A stretch of DNA of 64,000 nt, from the NCBI RefSeq assembly GCF_002775205.1, contig NC_036455.1, positions 658,501 through 722,500 of the forward strand, given 5' to 3'. This document shows positions 50,287 through 61,080 of the stretch, in pieces (position 1 is the first letter of the stretch; the number at the start of each line of letters is the position of its first letter). Below the pieces are notes generated by a model. It was not told the origin of the DNA and made no database searches. It saw only the letters and a list, made by a program, of their open reading frames with translations. A program made the translations under genes and the position numbers. This DNA is from Xiphophorus maculatus. Lineage: Eukaryota > Chordata > Actinopteri > Cyprinodontiformes > Poeciliidae.

Positions 50287-53200
50287 ATATAGAGAAAATG
50301 GTCACAATAAACCATGCCAAACTAGCTGATAAAACTATGCGACTTTGGAAACTGTGTAAGACTTTACATTAAAAATAACTGTTTGTTTTTTATTGTGCTT
50401 TGAATCCACTTGTTGGAAGCTAGTAAAGCCCTCAGGGCCTCAGCTTCAAAGTGGGTGTGTGGGCATCAACAATGACTTATGTCTGAGCCAGAAGGATATG
50501 CATTGAAGGAGAGGAATTCAAAAACAGGAAAATGGCCAGTGATAGAAACAATCCCTGGAATACCAAAAACCCACCCTTCACCAGTGTTGTTCTTGGCTAA
50601 ACATTCCTTTCCATTACTACTGTTTACTCCTTAGGATGTTGATTTCAATACGCAGCACATGGTGGCTTAACCAGGGTAGCTGCCTTCCAGATCTTATTTC
50701 ATTGATCCTTCTGATGTGGCATTTATTTTGTGCTACAGACTCCAATCTATTTAGGGACCTACTCTTTTACTTGCAATTCAAAGGAATGTAATAAAAAAGA
50801 TCCACTATAGTCAGGGTAAATAGTTCAGCACATGGAGACGGGTTCGGGCAAGTAAATGCAACCAGAACAAACATTATTCAGGCCAGCGTCTCCAAGGTTG
50901 AGATATTCTTTCTCCGACATACCTGTGGTGTGGTCTGAACAGGACAAGGAGAAGGATGCAAGGCTGGATTGTTGAGGATTTTCAGTCAGTCATTCTGTCT
51001 CTGTATGGATTTCTGTTTGGCCTATACTTGTGGCTTGGCCCATTCAGAATCCTTACTGGATGGCTGACCAGACGGCTGTAGATCAGCCTCATTTGGCTGG
51101 ATGCTTTGTTGTAGTAGAAAGTTAACTGTCAAGCTTTCAGGAGACATTTCTGTCTGTCTGGACTTTCTGCTGAATATGCAGTGAACCCACAGCATTTAAG
51201 CATCAGGATTTAGCTGGGAAAGTCAGAGAGCTGTGATCAAACAGATCTAAATTTAAAAACTAGTAAATGAGGATATTCATTCCCAGCCTAAGATTTAAAG
51301 GAAAATGTATTGTTATTACATTGTTAGAGACTTGTTGGACTGTATTTCTTTACAGAACGTAATTGTCTTGAACCAAAATGGGTTTTATAACTCCAACAGC
51401 CTGTCACTGGGAACCAAAATGTTTCTTATGTGTGTGACACATACTGCTTCCAATACCAGTATTCTGTATCTTTCCAGAGACCCTATTTGAATTTGAATGC
51501 TTGGTATTTTCAAGCGTAATCTGACAATGAATGTAGATTTAGTTTTAGTTTAATTTTTGCCAACTTTTATATCTACAAAAATTAGTTCATAGCATGCCAG
51601 TCCTGGGGCTTTACCATCAAGGGGCTACAGCTAAAATAGATGAGATTCATGTTAGGAGGCTCTTTGTGGCTTTCTGTGACTGGAAACCTCTGTTATCACA
51701 TACCTTAAAATAATTTAATTCATATATGTTCCTCATTATGGAATTTTTTTATTTTTAAAAGAAATTAAAAGTAGTTTTGCACTTTCAAACGTGCATCTTT
51801 TGATAGATATTTTGCATTTGGCACAATAGAAAGTCATGAGATGTGTTCATATTCAAACATGACAAATGGAAAAAAATATGTAGCAAAAGTTTCCATCATC
51901 ATTATCCAGAAATGTTTGGTGCAGCTCTTTAGCCAATGTAAACATCTGCCTGCAGGGACTTGCCCAGGGGAAATACCTGCGGTGGGAGAAGAAAGTTGAC
52001 CTATTAGGAAATTGCTGGGCATCCTCTGCATATCAAAATAGCTCTGCTTTTTCTACATTCCCTAACCTTAATTGCCCTTATGCAAAGTTTCTGACTTCCC
52101 AGATGTCAGATCTCTATCAGTCATGCTAAGTATTTTCTACCTGGGTTTGGAATATCATCACAGAGGGAAACAGGAATTTTATCTTGAGGCACTAAGAGGT
52201 TCCACTATTCTGATAAGGAAACTAAAAAGGAAACAGTAGCAGGAATGCCACAAACATGCACATCCATATACGTAAAAGGCATCTCCTTTGGTTTACAAGT
52301 CTAGTAGGAAATGGTTGATGTGAATCTTAATTGTTTCTCTCTTGCATTCATTTAAGAAACTGTCATAAACAAGAAAAGTAGTTGAATTGCGTGTAGAGAA
52401 AATGTTGTACAAGTTATTTTCCCTTTTAAATGTTATGTCATGATGTGATTTTTCATGATTTTTAGAAATGATTAATGGCCTTGCAGGCATGCTGACTAGA
52501 CTTGACCTCCGGTATTACCTGTTTAACTTTTTTCTGTGCTTTTTATTATTTTTCTAAAGCATCATTTGCGCTTTACAAAGATTAAGAAATAAAAATAATC
52601 TTTGTAAAGTTACTGCTGTCATACTAACTAAAAACAAGCTGGTGCCATATTACTGTGCCATATTACTGTGCTTTAAAACTGACATGTCTAGCTGGAGCAG
52701 TCTATTTGTCACACTTTCATTTTTCCATTTTGATGAAATGAAACTTTGCTAATGCAACCCAGTGTTGTAAAATATTATATGCATTCAATCTTAGTAGTTT
52801 GGTTTAAGAGTTTCATCTGGGGAGTTTTGTGTCAGGAAGCTTTGAAGGAAACTGAAAGTGGTTATTCATTCTGTCTCGCAAACGCTGCGACTGTGGTTTA
52901 GTTTCTGGTAATAGTTTCTGTTCCAAAACAGCTGAAATATCTGTCATACCATAAATTCAGTTTAAAATTTTTTTTTAAATGTGAGACTACAGAAATACCA
53001 TAGATAGTATCAACCTGTTGCTTCATGCTGCTGATCAGCTGACTGAAAGCAGGTTACTACTTCCCCTTGCTTACAAAACGAATGAATCATGAATAGAATA
53101 CTTATTTTCCCCACTGTATCAGTATATACCATGAAGCAAACCATAATACTTTTATTTGAGATTTTCATATTATAAGAATCTCATACTGTCTCAGTACTTC

Positions 53201-54084
53201 TCTCAGACTGTAATTAAAGACAGCAGGACTAACTGAATAAACATTGCAACATGAGATAAGAGATGAAATTTGAGAAAATAAGAGAGCTTGATATTCTGGA
53301 TTGATTTAGTTTGTAACAAACAAAAATTTCATGTATTTTGCTGAAATCTCACAGGATAAACATTGAAACTCTTCAGACTAGACTGAAGTGCTTTCTGGTT
53401 ATTCTGTCCTCTTTCTAACTAAACTCATGAAGAAAAGGTTTGTAATAGAAATGTAGAAATGAGGAGATGAATGAGATGAAAATAAGGTGCTGCTTAGGAA
53501 ATGGGTGGGAGGATGTGGCTGAAGCTTTTGAGAAATGGATGAGACAAATTTTGTTAAATGGTTAAAGCAGCTGTAGGAAATATTTCCATTTGATTAGAGT
53601 CTGTGTTAAAAAACAGCTCCATTCACAAACCTTAAAAGTTAGGTGTGCATTTAGGTTTTTACAGGTAGGTTTTGTTGTTTATATGTAAATAAAAGAGCTG
53701 AGGAATGAAAAAAAGCTAAGGGTCAAATGTATGTGCTCATGTTTACAGAAACACATACACTATTCTATGTAACGTGTACCACTGATTATTAAGATGGCTT
53801 TCTATTTGCTTGACTAGAAATGCACTGACCAGGGTTTTTCCAGCACATACTGACTTCCAGATTTCTTGACTTTCAGACCTGGAAGTTTTCATGAGTCATA
53901 TTATTCAGGATCCAGAATGTTAAAGACAGAAAATGTGCTTTATGTTCTTTGGTAAAAATGAAGTGTCCCATTAAAATGTTGAATAAACAGAAAATTCCTG
54001 TTAAGGATTTAAAATGCTTATAATTATTTATAGATTATAAACATTTATGAAAAACTGTGGTGAAACTTCTCAGTCTTGATGCAT
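50287..54084. other. Non-coding stretch, 3.8 kb
   Basis: No gene supported and no clear transposon. It contains the 14-bp-arm hairpin at 52571-52609 and a direct duplication of 'gccatattactgt' at about 52643-52671. Confidence 0.5.
52571..52609. repeat. Perfect inverted repeat, 14-bp arms, 11-base loop
   Basis: ctttacaaagatta (52571-52584) pairs exactly with taatctttgtaaag (52596-52609). Confidence 0.85.
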
Positions 54085-54620
54085 TTAAGGGGGCAGTATT
54101 GTGTAGTTTCCAGGCACAAGTGCCATTTTAGCAGAATCAAGCAACTATGTTAACTTCAGTTGTTATAAAAAATGCTATTTATATGAAATATAACTTAAAT
54201 GAAATTTTATTTCATAATTTAACTAATTGAAATTGCGCCTCTGTCTCTTTAAAAACCCATGCTCTTTCTGAAACTCCACCATCAGGAAGTCATCACAACA
54301 TGGCTCCTCTAGTAACCCTTAACACTGGTAACATTTTTACCAGTGTTGCACTGAGAAGTAGCTGGTAAAATGAGATCAGTGGGATAGTGGCAAGGGAGGG
54401 CTGCTCTGTGAGGACTGGGAAACTGCAGCTCCGAGGAGGAGCTGCGTCTCAAAGGCGGTGCTAGAACCACCAGACATTTTTCACAGCCGAACGGTTGCCA
54501 CGGGAGATTAAAGGATTTCTTAAACATGCATAAAGAAATCAAGGCAACACTCCAGATATGTTTTTGATGATGGAGTAACATTCTAAAGTCAATTCAACAT
54601 AATACAGTTGCCCCTTTAAT
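54085..54620. mobile_element. MITE-like element with ttaaggggca ends
   Basis: Left end ttaagggggcagtattgtgt; right end (complement) ttaaaggggcaactgtattatg. The ends are similar and inverted. Inside is a GC-richer segment (about 54360-54480: 'gctgcgtctcaaaggcggtg'). The whole arrangement recalls a very common fish repeat that begins ttaaaggggc. No transposase. Confidence 0.6.
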
Positions 54621-56065
54621 AAAGAGTAACATAATATATTATATAATATAATAGTAGTAAATCGGATCTCTTTACAGGCAATGCTAGATGTTCACATCAG
54701 GGTGGTTTCCTCTAGAGGAAATCAAACAGCGGAACTTTCTGAGGTTTATTTGTGAAAAGGCAGCCTCCATAAAATTCCCCCTGTACAAAATGACCATTAA
54801 ACACAAGAACTAGAACTAAGTCGATTTGTCAAGCTTTTAAAGCTGATTGGTATGTTTGCACTGAAAAAAATCTCTCAGAAAGTGAGTAAGAGCTATTTTA
54901 AGCTGAAGCCAGATTACAACCGGATTCTCCTGCCCATGATTCAGCTCCGTTTCACAACAGCTTCTCATTATTTGCATCACAGACATGTAATGTCTCACAA
55001 TAATGACTTTGGATACCCGAGCATGCTGTCCATGAGCTTGAGGCATGCGGCACTGGATGTGGCTGTGTATTTATGACTGGAAGTAGCACTGGTTACTAAG
55101 GCTACAAAGTTTTTATCTGCAGATGCTGTCATGTGCTGTGGTTATTACTGCTGACTGCTTGTGTTTACATTTGGTTGTCTGGGTGATGTCAATATATTGA
55201 CAGTTGTGCAAATACAGATTTCAGGAACACTAAAAGGCTTATATACTTAGTAAAAGTCCTGCAGCCTTGTCTTGACCCTGAATCTCCTGAATGTTTTTCA
55301 GAAAACCACAATTATTGATGAAATTAGTATTGAAAAAAGGTGTGTAGAATTATAGGTAGTGACATTGATGTTGCACATGTACAAGTATGACTCCTAACTG
55401 GTGACCTGCAACTAGTGTAGGCTTTATCAAAATGACCTGCTCACTATCTGCATTTCATAACAGCTTATCCTAAAAAGGGATAGTTTGTAGCTTTGCATGA
55501 TTTCGTTTCTGTTTATTATTTGATAGCTATGTGGAAATAGAAGCATCCATTTTCCACATAGTCATCGATCTAAAACTGGAAATACCCACAAGTTCAAGGA
55601 TTCTTGTTGCAAAATTCCTCCTGTAGTTCCCAAATCCCAGCGTCCCCATTCCCCGCGTGTGATCTAATTTCGAGAAACATTGCACAAGGCTGCTAAGAAT
55701 CTGCTGCTGGATTTGTAGGTTTCTGTGTGAACTCTCTCTCCTTCAGCACATGATTATGGTCGAATAATACAAATACTACACAGTCCTCCGTGCTGGGGCT
55801 TTGGGAAAAAAGAGATTTGTGAGATTTACATTGTTGTTGTTTACTTCTAATCTTTTAAAACCCAGGCACAGTTTCATAATGCCTCGTAAGGATCATAAGA
55901 TTGTGCTATTTTACTCATTTACATGTTTTTGTTGGTTTTTTTCCCCCTGGAAACCCCATGTGACGCAAAAGACCTGACTTGACAAAATGCTGTTTGGGTA
56001 GCATAAGGGATTTGTATATTTTCTTTCCTGTTAGTTCAAACTTGTTGATATCAATACTTACAAAG
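54621..56065. other. Non-coding stretch
   Basis: Short frames only. Nothing supported. Confidence 0.5.
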
Positions 56066-56069
56066 GGTT

Positions 56070-56640
56070 GTAAAAAGATGAATACGGTACCTCTATGGAC
56101 TTTTTCACATTTCGTCAATTTACAATCACACATTTCAGGATTTTTTTACTGGGATATTATGGGATAGACCAATCTGTTTTGCTCATACCCATTGCTATCT
56201 ACATTTTGTAATGAAAATTTTTTTTATGTAATTTTAACTAGACCCCCCATGTCAACTCTTTGTGGAGGCATTTCAGTGCACTTGAATATCAAGTTATTTT
56301 GCCATATGCCTGATTTGTCCGTCCATATTTCCTTGGAAAATGTCTCAAGCTTAGATTCTCAGCTCACAACTTTAACTGGATCGTTTTCACACATGAATGT
56401 GCTTTTAGTTAAACCATTGAAGCTGTTGTTTCATATTTGAGGACGTTGTCTTGCTTGGAGGTGAACCTCAGGGCCAGCCCCAAGTATTTTCCAGCCTCTA
56501 GCAGGTTTTCTTCCAGCAATGCTTTTGTATTACGATTAATTAAGCTTTTTAAATTTTCACTGGTTTATCTCCCTGTTTCTTTACAAGAAAAGCATCATGA
56601 TGCTGCCATTGCCATGTGACATTGTAGGAACATGTCTAAA
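56070..56640 (-). mobile_element. Tc1/mariner-type transposon remnant (minus strand)
   Basis: The + strand begins with a Tc1-like end (ctttttcacatttcgtcaat, actgggatattatgggatag) and later has the complement of transposase blocks ('ttgtcttgcttggaggtgaa', 'gcatcatgatgctgccattg'). It has stops and gaps throughout. About half of the usual length remains. Confidence 0.75.
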
Positions 56641-59600
56641 GTGATAACTGACAGTGTTGGTTTTGTGAATGTGCTTTAACAGCGGGCCAAGTAATATCAG
56701 TTCAGGTTTCATGAAGCCCTTTAATTCCCTTGGGTGTTTTTTAGTCATTGTTCCTTTAGGTCAAATCGAACCAGTTTTTAGTAGAATATTGGTGGGCAAA
56801 ATCTTGCATAAAACACATAAAGACATGTAGATAATCTTTTTTATTGCAGGCAAGATTGCAATAGAAATGATTATGTCCACTTTTCTTTGTGAACTGTAAC
56901 ATTAAGATGACCAGAAGGAAAAAAAGTCATCATTGCTCCTGTGCTTATCTTCTTCTTCTTCTTGCTGCTCCATTGCAGAGAATTACTCAGCTACTTTCTA
57001 GATGCTATGCAGGTTATTGGCCTGCAATTTTGTGCATGTTCCCACGCGCACTTGGTAGTCTTAGATCTGATTGGGTGTGACAATGCATCAGTGTGTGTGT
57101 GTTGAGTCAGGCTGGGGTAAAAGAAGTTGCAGCATTTTCAGAGAGCAACAACTGTGCGCCTGCCCCACTTTCAGTCTTTTAATCATGTATAGGCACTTGG
57201 GGCACTCCTGTGTGCATCTATGTGTGCACAGAACTCATGTTGAGTCGAGCGTTAGAAAGGGCTCTGGTACAGTATATGTCAGAAGGGAATGCACTCAGAA
57301 CTCCCTGACCTTAGATTACCCTTTGCGTGTATATTTGTGTCAGTGCTCACTTATGCATGTGTCTTTTTTCAACATTACCAGTCACTGCAGAATTAGTGCC
57401 CTCATTTAGATATCTTGCAGCAGCTTTGTTTAGAATTTGTTAGTCAGACATTTACTTTCTGTATTGCCTGTTCAAATGTTATGGATATAAACTAAGACAG
57501 AATTTAAAGCAATCAATGAAAAAATTACTCCTTATGATATTTTTCATAGATGCTTTCAAAAGTTCAAATAAAAAAAAATATATATCTGAAATGTCTGCTA
57601 TGAACTTACATTTTAAATTTCAATTAGTCTATCAGGCATAGTGTACACATCCTTGAATTACTGCATGCTGTTTTAGTGGCTGCTTCAAGAAAATAATTTC
57701 AGTGTGACCTTGTATCGTTTGTAGCCCTCTGGTGCCCATTACTGTGACTAATGTCCAGAATAACAAAAGGCCTTGACAAGCTGTACTTGACAAGAACAGA
57801 AAACAAAACACTGTCGCAGGGTCAACAAGGTTCAGTCAGCTTCCCTTTTTAAAATTCCTTTTAAGTACTTTTTTGTGATCTCAGGGATATATGCCTTTTT
57901 TAAACCAAGATTGTCCTGCTTAATTCCCAAGGCGGTTTGAATGTCTCTGGATCGCAGCAAGTTAGAAAAATCTTACTAACGCAAGTTTGGAAGAAAAACC
58001 TGGTACTATTGCACTCTTATTAGTTGCTAAGTATATTTTTCTCTGCTGCTCACCTGGTTTCCAACCACAGTGCTATGATCAACTTTGCAATGTTCCCTAA
58101 CAATCAGCAGAATTTTGCGATATATGTGGGCTGTTTCTGCACCTCCCACATAAGTTTCACCTTTAGTGTAAACAAGGAGAAAGCATTGGTAGTTTCATCA
58201 GTTTAGCAACTGATGAGGGATACAGTTGACAGAAGCTCCATTAAATACAAAATCTTTTTTTTTTCACTGATCTCTGTGAGCTAATCACACCAACCCCAGA
58301 TTTACACTCCATGCGTCTTCCCTCCGGTCCTGTGCAAGCAGCGTAAATTAGGTGTAAGGCACTGTCATTCATTAGTTGTGCTTTTACTGAAGTAAAATTA
58401 TGTCATAAACTTTATGAACCAATGCTTATTGCACCAGTAGACTATAGCAGTAGATGTACACTGCTATAATGTACATCTAAAAACTCAGAAATACACTGCT
58501 CTCCGTGCTGAGAGGGATTGTTCAATGGGAGTCCAGCAGATACCAATCTCTATGTGTAATTAGCAAGGAGGAAGATTGATTTTTTGAGGAATATGTGATG
58601 TTATAGCATGGGGACATTGCAAGCACTGTCTCTACCAACTTCTACTACACAACGTTGGACCCAAAATGTACTGCCACCATGAGGTCACCATCAAATTTTT
58701 GTGCATTCTCTAAAGGATGAGAACGTCTCCCTCAGTTACTTTTTTCAGTCTTGCAAACACCATCAACATTCTTGATCAGTTTTAATCTTGTAAAGCTGTT
58801 TTTATCTCTTATGAATCTGCTGAGTGTTGCGTTTGTCAACATGGGGTTATTGCTTAGATAATTTAAAATGTTTTAGCGCTGGATGTAGTATTTGGATATT
58901 TTTGTATAGGTAGCAGATTTTCATTCTTAGACTTAATACTAAGAAAGTAGAAATATCTTCCTTCTCAGCTTCCTTGTTTGACATTCCTGCCAATCACAGG
59001 AGGGAATGTTACACTTCAGTTCATCTCATCAGCACTTACACTCACTATAGGGGCTTTTCCTTCTTTTTACTGGATTTCATGCAGTTTTAAAAGCACCTTG
59101 CTGAATGTTCTTTAACAAACAGTTGACAGTTGAGTGGTGATGGCTGAGCGTTTCTCCTCCAGAACAGGTAGATGTCTCTCTGCCTTCATGTTTATCTGAC
59201 AGACAGCAGTAGCTGCTGCAGCACAAGTGTGTGAGCTGTGTGCATGAATGCTGTGATGTTGTTGGAGCTGTTCTATGGATTGTGGAAGTGATATAAAGGT
59301 GTAATACAACATTACTTACTGAATATAACATGAACCTTCTATTCAAAACCAACCTAAATGATTGACTTGGTGAGTCTCTTCACTGCTATTGCTTTTTATG
59401 TCTGTTGTGGCCTAAAGGATTGGTATTCCCTACTGTTAAAACAATTATTCTTTATTTTTTGTGTGCTCTGTGCTTCATTTGATAAAAAAAAAATAGCAGA
59501 TTTAGAATTCTAACCAAATCCAGACTTATAATTAAGGAAGCTGCTTTATTTCTAGATTTGCCTAATGCCTTCATGTTTTGTCCCTTTGTGTTTTTTGGAT

Positions 59601-59813
59601 ATCTCAATTTTAGTTAAAAAAACTCTTTAGAAGCAGGTTTATACATGTCTTCAAGTTGAGGAATATCAACTTTGTGGATATTAAATATTTTTTGTCATGA
59701 TTTAATATTTGATTTTGTTACCTGTTTTTCATCATTATTTTTGCATTTACCTCTGTTGTATTTTACAATTTTAATACAGACTGTTATTCCATAATAATGG
59801 TATTCCATGAAAC
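56641..59813. other. Non-coding stretch, 3.2 kb
   Basis: No gene supported. A weak inverted repeat of 10-bp arms (tagatgtaca) lies at about 58450-58480. Confidence 0.45.
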
Positions 59814-59910
59814 ATACTACTACTACTACTACTACTAATAATGACTATTATCATAATAATAATGACTGTTATTATTATTATTATTATTATTATTTATTGT
59901 TGTTGTTAAT
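59814..59910. repeat. Compound trinucleotide repeat (TAC/TAA, then ATT, then TGT)
   Basis: A run of tac units, then taa/tga variants, then about nine att units, then three tgt units. The two halves are partly complementary (ataat against attat), so the block can fold on itself. Confidence 0.85.
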
Positions 59911-60678
59911 ATTAAAAGCTATAATGCATGTTCATAGTTATGTTGCATAGTGAAATTTTATTCAACCTGCTCAGTTTGTGACAACAGCTGCTCCAAGAAA
60001 ATGCAGCAGTCAAAGCCAATCATAACAGTCCATATTGCATTGTTTGTTTTTAGGGCTTCAAAGTGAACAAAGTTTATGCAGATTTGCTTTTAATTAAATA
60101 TGGCTGGTACCAGTTAATGGTAACTTTATTGGGGGTGGAGGTAGTCTCCGTAGAACAGCCTGTACTCTAAGGAATCATCTTGCTCAAGATTAAATCAACC
60201 ATTTGTCAAGTTGCTTTCACTCTAGAAGAAAGAACTATCATGTAATGTTTAAGGTGTTGATCTTTAGTATATTAAATCTCTGAAACAGAGTTGAGATTTT
60301 ATCTTGAGGCAGGTGTGTGTGGCTCCCAGTGTGTCTTCGGCCTGTTGCGTGTTGATGGTGTAAGTCACTGTGGAATGTTAACATCGTTGCAGGGTGTGGC
60401 CTCACGGTGCGAGCAGCTCTGACCTTCTGACCTTGCTTATATAACTGATGCCAGATTTTTTTCTCCCTTTTTAACTATAGAAGGGAAACAACATTTCATA
60501 GTGTCATGTGGCTGATGGGGCTTGGCGCTGACATGACCTGAAGTCACCAGAAGCATCTAAGGTTCTGTTTCAGTGAAAGAATTCCACATTAAAGCTTGTA
60601 AATGTATCTGTTTGTTTTTCAGTTCATAAGCTGCCAGAATGAACTCTCTTAAAGGTGCATGATGCAGAAACTTATACA
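59911..60678. other. Non-coding stretch
   Basis: Nothing supported. Confidence 0.5.
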
Positions 60679-61080
60679 TACAGTGCCTCACCACATTTTG
60701 CAACTTTTTAACCACACACATAAGTAAATATTATTGGGATTTTATGTTATAGACAAACATACATTGAAGAAAACACTGAAAATTTTGAACATGTAGAAGA
60801 AGATGCTGTGATCTGATAAGAAGAAAACAGATGTTTTTTTGTTTTTTTTGGCCTTCACACACAAGCCGTCTATGGTGGGAAACTATCTACAGTGAAATGT
60901 GGTGGCAGTGTCAAGCTGTTGGTGGACCTTTCTTCAGCAGGAGCAGAGAAGCTGGAAAGTCTCTTAACTAAGATACCACAAATGATCTCCAGCTCTGATT
61001 TCCGCAAAACATACAAAGTATTGACCTATGGGAAGTGAATAGGAATGCACGTCACACTTTAAGATTTTAATTTGTATCCT
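60679..61080 (+). mobile_element. Tc1-type transposon remnant, internally deleted
   Basis: The start (cagtgcctcaccacattttg, then 'ttattgggattttatgttat' and agacaaacatacattgaa) is a Tc1 end. From about 60885 a transposase block follows: cagtgaaatgtggtggcagt, then 'ctttcttcagcaggagcaga'. The tail (tacaaagtattgacctatgg, aatgcacgtcacactt) is the Tc1 3' end. Both ends with a shortened middle make it a 400-bp deletion derivative. Confidence 0.8.

Noticed and set aside
57071..57409. 112-codon frame rich in Cys and His
   Set aside because: No regular zinc-finger spacing and no exon context. The composition comes from GTGT-rich DNA.
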